Made by a program: the position numbers and the translations under genes
From: Dietzia cinnamea NBRC 102147
Lineage (GTDB): Bacteria; Actinomycetota; Actinomycetes; Mycobacteriales; Mycobacteriaceae
Length of the DNA stretch: 57,361 bases
Direction: 5' to 3'
Assembly: GCF_001571065.1 (NCBI RefSeq)
Contig: NZ_BCSW01000020.1
Location: forward strand, 1 to 57,361
Notes under the pieces: model-generated
The model's database searches: none
Seen by the model: the letters and a program-made list of their open reading frames with translations, nothing else
What the model was told of the DNA's origin: nothing
Shown here: in pieces, positions 17,039-25,577 of the stretch
How positions within the stretch are numbered: the first letter of the stretch is position 1
How the letters are laid out: each line of letters opens with the position of its first letter

Positions 17039-18196
17039 ATGAAGCCCCGTGCCCGCGCGAACAGGCTCGCCGCCGCCGCGGCGGTCGTGGTGCTGCTGGC
17101 CGTCGCCGGTGTCACCGCTCAACCCACCGCCACTGCTCAGCCCACCGTTCCCGTCGCCGCCTCCACGACGACCGCGGCCCCCGCGGCTGACGCTCCCCCC
17201 ACTCTGAGCGAGAGCGCGGTCCATGCGCCGGCCTCCGCCTCGCGCGGTGCTCCGGAGGGCTCCGTGTCCGCGGCGGGCGAGGACCTGGCCGAGTTGGCGC
17301 GGCTGTCCGAGGAGGCGGGGGCTCTCGGCGAGGAACTCCACCTGGCCCGCGCGGAACTCGACCGCGCCGAGCGGGAGCGCGATCGCCTCGAGCTGGCCGC
17401 CGGGGCAGCCGCCGGCCGAGCCGCGGTGGCCGACGGTGCGGCCGTGAGGGATCAGTCCCTCGTCGACCACCTCGCCGCCATGAGGTACCGAGGTGGCGAC
17501 CCGGGCGCGACCCGGGCCGCGATGCTGGCCGAGAGCCCACGGGACCTCGTGCACAGATTGGACGCGCTACGCCGGCTGTCCGGCGCGACCACGAGCGCAC
17601 TGGACGCCTCGCGGGCGGCTTCCGAGACGGCCGCACGCCTCCGGGATGACGCCACCAGGGCCGCGGATACGGCGCGGGCCTCCGCTCGCGCGGCGCGAGA
17701 GCACGCCGATCACCTCGACCGGCGCATGGCCGAGATGCGCGAACTCATGGACGAGGTACGTCGCCGCGTGGACTCCCTGTCGGACGGGCAGCGGGCCCTG
17801 TGGGTCGGCGGGCCGGTGATGCCCGCCGGTTACGTCGCCCCGCCCGTGGACGACACCAACTCGGCCGCGCTCCGCGTGGCACTGACCCGGCTCGGCGCTC
17901 CGTACTCGTGGGGCGCCACCGGTCCCGACGAGTTCGACTGCTCCGGGCTCATGGTGTGGTCGTACGCCCGGGAGGGCAAGACCCTGCCACGATCGAGCCA
18001 GGCGCAGGCGGTCTCCGGGGCGCCCGTGGCGATGCGGGACGCCCGTCCCGGCGATCTCGTCATCTACTACCCGGAGGCAACCCACGTGGGGATGTACGCC
18101 GGCGACGGCCTGGTGCTGCACGCCCCGACCTACGGCGTCCCCGTCAGACTGGAGAGGGTCGACGCTATGCCGATCCACTCGATCCGGCGGTACTGA
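17039..18196 (+). CDS. RipC-like NlpC/P60 endopeptidase with coiled-coil N-domain
   Basis: This 385-residue secreted protein has a signal peptide at about 1-27, a Thr/Ala/Pro linker, a long coiled coil at about 80-250 (Glu/Arg/Leu/Ala heptads) and a C-terminal NlpC/P60 domain with C301 (FDCSG), H349 and H361. The architecture and locus match mycobacterial RipC (Rv2190c), whose coiled coil keeps the enzyme autoinhibited until FtsEX activates it. The ATG at 17039 is preferred because the signal peptide begins there; the frame extends to an ATG at 16937 with no signal character. No riboswitch precedes it; TAACAT near 16947 could be its -10. Confidence 0.9.
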   Translation: MKPRARANRLAAAAAVVVLLAVAGVTAQPTATAQPTVPVAASTTTAAPAADAPPTLSESAVHAPASASRGAPEGSVSAAGEDLAELARLSEEAGALGEELHLARAELDRAERERDRLELAAGAAAGRAAVADGAAVRDQSLVDHLAAMRYRGGDPGATRAAMLAESPRDLVHRLDALRRLSGATTSALDASRAASETAARLRDDATRAADTARASARAAREHADHLDRRMAEMRELMDEVRRRVDSLSDGQRALWVGGPVMPAGYVAPPVDDTNSAALRVALTRLGAPYSWGATGPDEFDCSGLMVWSYAREGKTLPRSSQAQAVSGAPVAMRDARPGDLVIYYPEATHVGMYAGDGLVLHAPTYGVPVRLERVDAMPIHSIRRY

Positions 18197-18289
18197 CCGC
18201 GCGCCAACGGCCCCGTGACGTTTCCGGGGCGCACGGGTCGTGCCGGGTCGCGCGGGGCCGGTGTAGGTGCTGTGGCAGGCTCGGAGTCG

Positions 18290-19423
18290 ATGACCAAGAC
18301 CCTGCTGATCACCAACGACTACCCGCCGCGCCCCGGCGGGATCCAGTCCTATCTCGAGACGTACCTGAGCCACCTCGACCCCGCCGAGGTCGCGGTCCTC
18401 GCGTCGACGTTCCGCGGTGCCGAGTCCGCCGAGTACGACGCGTCGAAGCCCTATCTCGTGGAGCGCGTGCCCACCGAGATGTTGCTGCCGACGCCGGACC
18501 TGGCGGCCCGGGCGCGCCGCCTCGCCTCGGATTTCGGGGCGACGACGATCTGGTTCGGGGCGGCCGCCCCGCTCGCGGCCATGGCCCCGGTCCTGCGTGA
18601 GGGTCCCGTGGAGCGGATCGTGGCGAGTACCCACGGGCACGAGGTGGGATGGTCGATGCTCCCCGGGTCGCGTCAGGTCCTGCGCGTGATCGGGGAGTCG
18701 ACCGACGCGATCACCTACGTCAGTGACTACACGCGAAGGCGCGTCTCCGCGGCCTTCGGCCCCCGGGCACGGCTGGTGCGTCAACCGGGCGGTGTCGACA
18801 CGGAACGGTTCCGCCCGGACCCGGTCAGGCGCCGGGCGATCCGGGACCGCTACGGGGTCGCGGACCGCGACGTGATCGTGTGCTTGTCCCGTCTCGTGCC
18901 GCGGAAAGGTCAGGATGCGCTCATCCGCGCGATGCCGGAGATCGCCCGCCGGGTGCCCGGGGCCGTCCTCGTCGTCGTCGGCGGGGGGCCGTACAGACGG
19001 ACGCTCGAGGGGCTCGCACGCCGGTACGGCGTGGCGGACCGGGTCATCTTCTCCGGCCGGATCCCCGCGGACGAGATCGTCGACCACCACCGCATGGCCG
19101 ACGTCTTCGCGATGCCGTGCCGCACGCGCGGCGGCGGGCTGGACGTGGAGGGACTGGGGATCGTCTACCTCGAGGCCTCGGCGTGTGGCGTACCGGTGGT
19201 GGCGGGGCGTAGCGGGGGAGCACCGGAGACGGTCCGGGATGGGCGGACCGGACTCGTGGTGGACGGGACCTCGCGGCGCGAGATCGTCGACGCGGTGGCC
19301 GGGCTGCTCGAGGACCGTCCGCGGGCGTCCTCGATGGGGCTCAGTGGCCGCCGTTGGGTCCTCGAGAACTGGCGGTGGGAGGACCTGGCGCGGGACATGC
19401 AACGCGTGCTCTCGGGGGAGTGA
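18290..19423 (+). CDS. pimB: GDP-mannose-dependent alpha-(1->6)-phosphatidylinositol monomannoside mannosyltransferase
   Basis: This 377-residue GT-B glycosyltransferase (GT4) adds the second mannose to PIM1, an early step to PIMs, LM and LAM on the inner membrane. Visible: NDYPPRPGGIQSY at the N-terminus, THGHEVGWSMLPG, the acceptor-domain VVVGGGPY, and the sugar-nucleotide site EGLGIVYLEASACGVPVVAG with SGGAPETV. All align by eye with mycobacterial PimB' (Rv2188c). The ATG at 18290 follows CGGAG; the upstream open frame lacks homology. Confidence 0.95.
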   Translation: MTKTLLITNDYPPRPGGIQSYLETYLSHLDPAEVAVLASTFRGAESAEYDASKPYLVERVPTEMLLPTPDLAARARRLASDFGATTIWFGAAAPLAAMAPVLREGPVERIVASTHGHEVGWSMLPGSRQVLRVIGESTDAITYVSDYTRRRVSAAFGPRARLVRQPGGVDTERFRPDPVRRRAIRDRYGVADRDVIVCLSRLVPRKGQDALIRAMPEIARRVPGAVLVVVGGGPYRRTLEGLARRYGVADRVIFSGRIPADEIVDHHRMADVFAMPCRTRGGGLDVEGLGIVYLEASACGVPVVAGRSGGAPETVRDGRTGLVVDGTSRREIVDAVAGLLEDRPRASSMGLSGRRWVLENWRWEDLARDMQRVLSGE

Positions 19424-19440
19424 CCCGCGAGAGCACGCGT
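19402..19440. terminator. hairpin overlapping the pimB' stop
   Basis: A 13-bp perfect stem (ACGCGTGCTCTCG with its complement, 19402-19414 and 19428-19440) spans the pimB' stop codon. It lies between pimB' and the convergent fadD15, so it is a likely bidirectional terminator. Confidence 0.7.
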
Positions 19441-19487
19441 CCGGGCCGTCGTGCCGTCCGGCTCGGCCCGACCGTCAGGCCGCGCCG

Positions 19488-21287
19488 TCAGGCGTAGAGG
19501 GCCTCGATCTGCTCGGCGTACTTCTGGTGCACCACGTTGCGCTTGACCTTGAGAGACGCGGTGAGCTCGCCGGTCTCCTCGGTGAACTGGTCCGGCAGGA
19601 CGTGGTACTTCTTGATCGACTCCGAGTGCGACACGCTGCGGTTCGCCCGCGCCAACGCCTGATCGAGGTGCTCGATCATGTCGGCGTCCTTGAGCAGCTC
19701 GTACAGTGACCCCGACTTGTCGTGGTGGGACTTCCAGCGCTCCAGGGCCTCCGGATCGAGGGTCAGCAGGACGGAGACGAACGGCTTGCCGTCGCCCACA
19801 CAGACCGCCTCCGCGACCAGGGGATCGGCGCGCAGGGCGTCCTCCAGCTGGTTGGGAGCCACGTTCTTGCCGCCGGCCGTGACGATGATCTCCTTCTTGC
19901 GGCCGGTGATCGACAGGTAGCCGTCCTCGTCCAGCGAGCCGAGGTCGCCGGTCCGGAACCAGCCGTCCGTGAAGGACTCGGCGGTCGCCTTCTCGTTCTG
20001 CCAGTAGCCGGAGGCCACCACGGGGCCGCTCACCTCGACCTCGCCGTCCTGGGCGATACGGACGGCGCACCCGGGCAGCGGCTGGCCGACGCTGCCGATG
20101 CGCATGTGGCCCGGGGTGTTCACCGTGATCGCGGCGCACGTCTCCGTCAGGCCGTAACCCTCGAAGATGTTGACCCCGATGCCGTCGAAGAAGTGGGTCA
20201 GCCGGTCACCGAGGGCCGCGCCGCCGGAGATGGCGACCTCACAGCGTCCACCGAGGGCGTTGACGAGCTTGGCGTAGACGAGCTTCGAGAAGAGGGCGTG
20301 GCGCAGCCGGAGGAGCGGACCCACGCGGCCGTCGCCCCGGTTGGCCTTGGAGTACGCCACGGCGGTGTCGGCCGCCTTGTCGAACATCCACGCCTTGACC
20401 GTGCCGCCGTCCTGGGCGGTCGCCCGGGCCTTGTTGAAGACCTTCTGGAAGACGCGGGGGACCGCCAGGATGTAGTGCGGCTTCATCTCGCCGAAGGTGT
20501 CGACGAGGTTGGTGAGGTCGGAGGAGTGCGCGATCGTCACACCGGCGTGGAAGCCGGCATAGGTGATCGCGCGGGCCAGCACGTGCGCCAACGGGAGGAA
20601 CATCACCGAGGTCGCGTCGATGCGCAGGATCTGGCTGAAGGGCGTCTCGAGCACGGCGAGCGTCTCGGACATGAAGTTGTGGTGGCTGAGCATGACGCCC
20701 TTGGGGCGCCCCGTCGTGCCGGAGGTGTAGATGAGTGTCGCGGGCGAGTCGGCCCGCACCGTGGCTCGGCGCTCGTCCAGGACGGAGGCGTCGACCGAGG
20801 CGCCCTGGGCGGTGAGAGTCTCCAGAACCGGTTCGGCGCCGTCGATCACGAGGACGTCGGAGACCTCGAGCCCCTCGATGCCCTCGCGGGCCGTCGCCGC
20901 GTGGGTGTCGTTCTCGACGATGATCAGCTTCGCGCCGGAGTCCTCCATGATCCACCGGATCTGGTCAGCGCTCGAGCTGTCGTACACCGGCACCGTGACC
21001 GCCCCGACCGCCCAGATGGCGAAGTCGATCAGGTTCCACTCGTAGCGCGTGGCGCTGAGCAGGGCGACCCTGTCGCCCGCCTGGACGCCCAGGGCCACGA
21101 GGCCGCGGGCGACCGTGCGGACCTCCTCGGCGAACTCACGGTTGGTGACGTCCGTCCACCGCCCGCCGACGGGCTTGAGGAACGCCACGTTCTCCGGAGT
21201 CTGTTCCGCTCGGTCGTAGGCCGACTGAACGCAGGACCAGTCGTCGGGGACGGTGAAGGTGGCGGGTGCCGCGACGTATTCGCGCAA
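19488..21287 (-). CDS. fadD15: long-chain fatty-acid-CoA ligase (FadD15-like)
   Basis: This 599-residue ANL-superfamily ligase activates fatty acids to acyl-CoA. Motifs: YTSGTTGRPKG (P-loop), GYGLTET, and the hinge/A8 region TGDLGSLDEDGYLSITGRKKE, followed by TAGGKNVAP; a C-terminal Lys-rich A10 (VKRN) is present. Length and both ends match Rv2187 (600 aa). The start is a TTG at 21287 (LREYVAAPATFTVP) with GGGAGG 5-6 nt before it; an upstream ATG at 21332 adds 15 residues with no RBS. It is transcribed away from the SRPBCC gene. Confidence 0.95.
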   Translation of the reverse strand: MREYVAAPATFTVPDDWSCVQSAYDRAEQTPENVAFLKPVGGRWTDVTNREFAEEVRTVARGLVALGVQAGDRVALLSATRYEWNLIDFAIWAVGAVTVPVYDSSSADQIRWIMEDSGAKLIIVENDTHAATAREGIEGLEVSDVLVIDGAEPVLETLTAQGASVDASVLDERRATVRADSPATLIYTSGTTGRPKGVMLSHHNFMSETLAVLETPFSQILRIDATSVMFLPLAHVLARAITYAGFHAGVTIAHSSDLTNLVDTFGEMKPHYILAVPRVFQKVFNKARATAQDGGTVKAWMFDKAADTAVAYSKANRGDGRVGPLLRLRHALFSKLVYAKLVNALGGRCEVAISGGAALGDRLTHFFDGIGVNIFEGYGLTETCAAITVNTPGHMRIGSVGQPLPGCAVRIAQDGEVEVSGPVVASGYWQNEKATAESFTDGWFRTGDLGSLDEDGYLSITGRKKEIIVTAGGKNVAPNQLEDALRADPLVAEAVCVGDGKPFVSVLLTLDPEALERWKSHHDKSGSLYELLKDADMIEHLDQALARANRSVSHSESIKKYHVLPDQFTEETGELTASLKVKRNVVHQKYAEQIEALYA

Positions 21288-21426
21288 AGGGTCCTCCCGG
21301 TGGTGACGTTCGTCGTATGTCGGTGACCACACACTATCGCCGCCCCGGCACGGCGACCACGGCGACCGGCACCCTCAGGACTCGGCGTGGGCGCATCCCG
21401 GGTCGGGATGTGTGAAGCTGGAGGGC

Positions 21427-21888
21427 ATGAGCGAGCACGACGGCGCCCCCGAGGTCTGGCCGACCAGAGACTCCACCGTGGTCGACGCGTCGGTGGCGGA
21501 CGTCATGGCGGTCATCGCCGACTTCGCGGCCTATCCGGAGTGGTCCGCGTCGATCGACGCCGCCGAGGTGCTGTCGACGGGCGCGGACGGCCGCCCGGAC
21601 AGAGTGCGGTTCCAGCTGCGAGCGGGCGCGATCGTCGACGAGTACGTGCTCGTGTACTCCTGGTCGGCGGATCACCGCTCGGTGGAGTGGCGCCTCGAGA
21701 GCTCGACGCTGCAGCGGGACCAGCGCGGGTCGTATCGTCTGGAACCCGTGGAAGCCGGCACCCGGGTGGACTACGAACTGGAGATCGAACTGACGGTGCC
21801 GGTGATCGGCAGTCTGCGCAGTCGTGCCCAGCGACGCATCCTGGGCGACGCGCTCAGTGAGCTCAAACGACGGGCCGAGTCCCGGTGA
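21427..21888 (+). CDS. SRPBCC (START-like) lipid-binding family protein
   Basis: This 153-residue single-domain SRPBCC/polyketide-cyclase-like protein has the typical opening TVVDASVADVMAVIADFAAYPEWSA split over helix 1 and strand 2, then a beta sheet and a C-terminal long helix (RSRAQRRILGDALSELKRR). It aligns by eye with Rv2185c. Such folds hold hydrophobic ligands; the ligand is unknown. The ATG at 21427 is chosen because homology begins there, though a GTG at 21412 is possible. The stop overlaps the next start (GTGA), so the two genes are translationally coupled. Confidence 0.85.
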   Translation: MSEHDGAPEVWPTRDSTVVDASVADVMAVIADFAAYPEWSASIDAAEVLSTGADGRPDRVRFQLRAGAIVDEYVLVYSWSADHRSVEWRLESSTLQRDQRGSYRLEPVEAGTRVDYELEIELTVPVIGSLRSRAQRRILGDALSELKRRAESR

Positions 21889-22772
21889 ACCACACCCGTG
21901 TGGTCGTCGTCCTCGGCGGCGACCCTGCCGAACGCGCCGGCGTCACCGGCGGGCTACTCGCGGAGTCCGGGCGGACCGCCCTGGTCCTGACCGGGCACCC
22001 TGATGCCGTCGACCCCCGTCTCGACACCTCCGACGAGGGCCCGGTCGAGGTCCGCGCCGACGACCCGACCGCGAGGCTGGAGGCGTACCGATCCGGTGCC
22101 GCCGACCCGGATGACGACGTCCTGGCCGCCCTCTCGGCAGGCGGCGACACGCCGCTGGCGGCCGTGCTCGGATGGGAGTACGCGCGCCGCGCGGCGGCGT
22201 CCGGTTACTGGGACGTCGTCGTGGTTGAACTCGACGGGGACCTGGCCGCCGTCCGCCGCATCGCCGCGGCCGGGGAACTGGCCGCCTTCGTCGAGTCGCA
22301 GTGGCCGGCGAACGTGCGCTTCGCGTCCATGGCCGCCGGCGCCCGTGCGGACGCCCGTGTCCGGGAGGCGCACCGGCTCGCGCTGCTCGCCGGTGACGTG
22401 GCCGGTTTCCTCTCGGGCCCTCTCGAGGTGATCGTCGTCGGCCGCGCACCGGAGCGGACGGCCGCGATGGCGGCGCTGGCGCGCGGCGCCGTCCGGCCCG
22501 AGGTGGCGCCTGACGGCGACGGGGGATACCGCGTCGAATACCCCGTCCCGACCGCGCCCTCCACGCCGGCGTCCGTCGAGGGCGACCGGCTCCGCCTCGA
22601 ACACGACGGTTTCCGCGCCGTTCTCGGCCTGCCGCCGCTGCTGACCCGCTGCGTCCTCGTCGACTCGACCTTCGACGCCGGCGCCGGGCGGGTCCGGCTA
22701 CGCTTTCTCCCGGACCCCGATCTGTGGCCGCAGAACCTCGTGCCGACCGGTTCCGCCGACACGGCCAGGTAG
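21885..22772 (+). CDS. ArsA-like protein with degenerate P-loop
   Basis: This 295-residue protein has an N-terminal Rossmann-like beginning (VVVVLGGDPAERAGVT) located where ArsA/GET3 ATPases have GKGGVGKTT, but the P-loop Lys and second Gly-Lys are missing. A later strand (YWDVVVVEL) mimics the ArsA switch strand. The C-terminal 70 residues (RLRLEHDGFRAVLGLPPLL ... GRVRLRFLPDPDLW) resemble the HSP20-like domain appended to actinobacterial ArsA proteins. It therefore looks like a pseudo-ATPase, positioned like Rv2184c. The GTG start overlaps the SRPBCC stop. Function is unknown; partnership with the SRPBCC protein is inferred from coupling. Confidence 0.65.
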   Translation: MNHTRVVVVLGGDPAERAGVTGGLLAESGRTALVLTGHPDAVDPRLDTSDEGPVEVRADDPTARLEAYRSGAADPDDDVLAALSAGGDTPLAAVLGWEYARRAAASGYWDVVVVELDGDLAAVRRIAAAGELAAFVESQWPANVRFASMAAGARADARVREAHRLALLAGDVAGFLSGPLEVIVVGRAPERTAAMAALARGAVRPEVAPDGDGGYRVEYPVPTAPSTPASVEGDRLRLEHDGFRAVLGLPPLLTRCVLVDSTFDAGAGRVRLRFLPDPDLWPQNLVPTGSADTAR

Positions 22773-22817
22773 TATCCGCATTCGTCGATTGGCACCACGA
22801 GAGGACCGGGGACCGCG

Positions 22818-23558
22818 TTGCTGTACTACCTGTTCAAGTACGTGCTCATCGGCCCGTTCCTCCGGGTGACGAGTCGGCGGGTCGTGACGGGACGCGAGCA
22901 CTTCCCGGCCCGGGGGGCCGCTCTCCTCGTCGGCAACCACCAGTCGGTCGCGGACTGGCTGTTCACCCCGCTGCTCCTGCCGCGCCGGGTGACGTTCCTG
23001 GCCAAGAGTGACTACTTCACGGGAACCGGCATCCGCGGGATGCTCAGCCGGTGGTTCTTCGCCGGCTCCGGGCAGTACCCGATCGACCGCACCAACGCCG
23101 ACGCCGCACAGGCGGCGCTGGACGCCGGTCTCGAGGTCTTGTCGTCCGGGCGCATCCTGTGCATCTATCCCGAGGGCACCCGTTCCCCGGACGGACGGCT
23201 CTACCGGGGCAAGACCGGGCCGGCCCGGCTGGCGCTGCGCGCGGGCGTGCCGATCATCCCCGTCGGGGTCTCCGGCACCGGCGAGTACGTCCGCAAGGCG
23301 ACCAGGTTCCGCTTCTTCCCGCGCACCGAGGTCCGCGTTATGCTCGGCGAGCCGCTCGACCTCTCGCCGTGGGCCGGCCGTGAAGGCGACCGGGCGGCCG
23401 AGCGCGAGGTCACCGACGAGCTCATGCGTCGCATCCAGGCACTCACCGGCCAGGAGTACGTCCACGACATCTACGGCGCGGACATGAAGAAGCGCTACCA
23501 GGCGGTCCGCGAGTCAGGGCACAACCTGCTCGACCAGCCCGTCGACGGACAGCGCTGA
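22818..23558 (+). CDS. PlsC-family 1-acylglycerol-3-phosphate O-acyltransferase (Rv2182c-like)
   Basis: This 246-residue acyltransferase has NHQSVAD (HX4D, H41-D46) and YPEGTRSPDGRLYRGKTG (E119-G120), the two PlsC/LPLAT signatures, plus PIDR (about 88-91). It would acylate lysophosphatidate or a related lysolipid at the membrane. The protein starts MLYYLFKYVL, hydrophobic and matching mycobacterial homologues; the codon used is TTG at 22818, with only a weak GGGG upstream. A TAGTAT near 22771 may be its promoter. It is followed by RNase AS after 4 bp, so both are probably one transcript. Confidence 0.9.
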   Translation: MLYYLFKYVLIGPFLRVTSRRVVTGREHFPARGAALLVGNHQSVADWLFTPLLLPRRVTFLAKSDYFTGTGIRGMLSRWFFAGSGQYPIDRTNADAAQAALDAGLEVLSSGRILCIYPEGTRSPDGRLYRGKTGPARLALRAGVPIIPVGVSGTGEYVRKATRFRFFPRTEVRVMLGEPLDLSPWAGREGDRAAEREVTDELMRRIQALTGQEYVHDIYGADMKKRYQAVRESGHNLLDQPVDGQR

Positions 23559-23562
23559 CGAG

Positions 23563-24060
23563 GTGCGGTACTTCTACGACTGCGAGTTCATTGAGGACGG
23601 CACGACCATCGACCTGGTGTCGGTGGGGGTCGTCGCCGAGGACGGTCGCGAGTTCTACGCGGTGTCCACCGAGTTCGACTCGTCGACGGCCGGCCCGTGG
23701 GTCCGCCGCAACGTCCTGCCCAAACTCCCCAACCCGTCGTCCGCGGCGTGGATGTCGAGGGCCCGGATCCGCGACGAGCTCTACGACTTCCTCACGGCCC
23801 CGCCCACCGGCCCGGTCGAGATGTGGGCGTGGATCGGCGCCTACGACCACGTCGCGGTGTGCCAGCTGTGGGGCGACATGACGAAGCTCCCGGCGGCGAT
23901 GCCCAAGTTCACCCGCGACGTCCGCCAACTGTGGGAGCTCGCCGGCCGGCCGGAGCTGCCGGCGCACCCCGGGGGCGCACACGACGCACTCGGTGACGCC
24001 CGCCATGTGGCGATGCGGTTCCGGGCCATCGCCGAGCAGGCGCCCCACCTGGGTCTCTGA
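23563..24060 (+). CDS. RNase AS, polyadenylate-specific 3'-exoribonuclease
   Basis: This 165-residue DEDDh exoribonuclease begins YFYDCEFIEDG, with catalytic D6 and E8. The region GAHDALGDARH supplies the last His and Asp. It matches Rv2179c (RNase AS), which degrades poly(A)-containing RNA and is a virulence factor in mycobacteria. The GTG start at 23563 is 4 bp after the PlsC-like stop, suggesting co-transcription. Confidence 0.92.
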   Translation: MRYFYDCEFIEDGTTIDLVSVGVVAEDGREFYAVSTEFDSSTAGPWVRRNVLPKLPNPSSAAWMSRARIRDELYDFLTAPPTGPVEMWAWIGAYDHVAVCQLWGDMTKLPAAMPKFTRDVRQLWELAGRPELPAHPGGAHDALGDARHVAMRFRAIAEQAPHLGL

Positions 24061-25500
<1,440 letters not shown>

Positions 25501-25503
<3 letters not shown>

Positions 25504-25536
25504 CGCGTCGGGCCCGGCCGCCGGCGCGACGCGTCA
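25501..25536. terminator. terminator hairpin aroG / pknL
   Basis: A perfect 10-bp inverted repeat (TGACGCGTCG at 25501-25510 and CGACGCGTCA at 25527-25536) includes the aroG stop codon. It lies between two convergent genes and can act on both. Confidence 0.7.
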
Positions 25537-25577
25537 GCCCAGTGCCGCGTCAGCCCAGGGCCGCGTCAGCCGAGGGC
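25526..25577. repeat. three tandem 16-bp copies spanning the pknL stop
   Basis: On the minus strand the unit C-T-(C/G)-G-G-C-T-G-A-C-G-C-G-(G/T)-C/(T)-x is repeated three times with a 16-bp period. The first copy holds the real pknL end (Leu-Gly-stop); two further CTGGGCTGACGCG copies follow in the 3' UTR. Slippage duplication of the gene end is the simple explanation. Confidence 0.6.
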
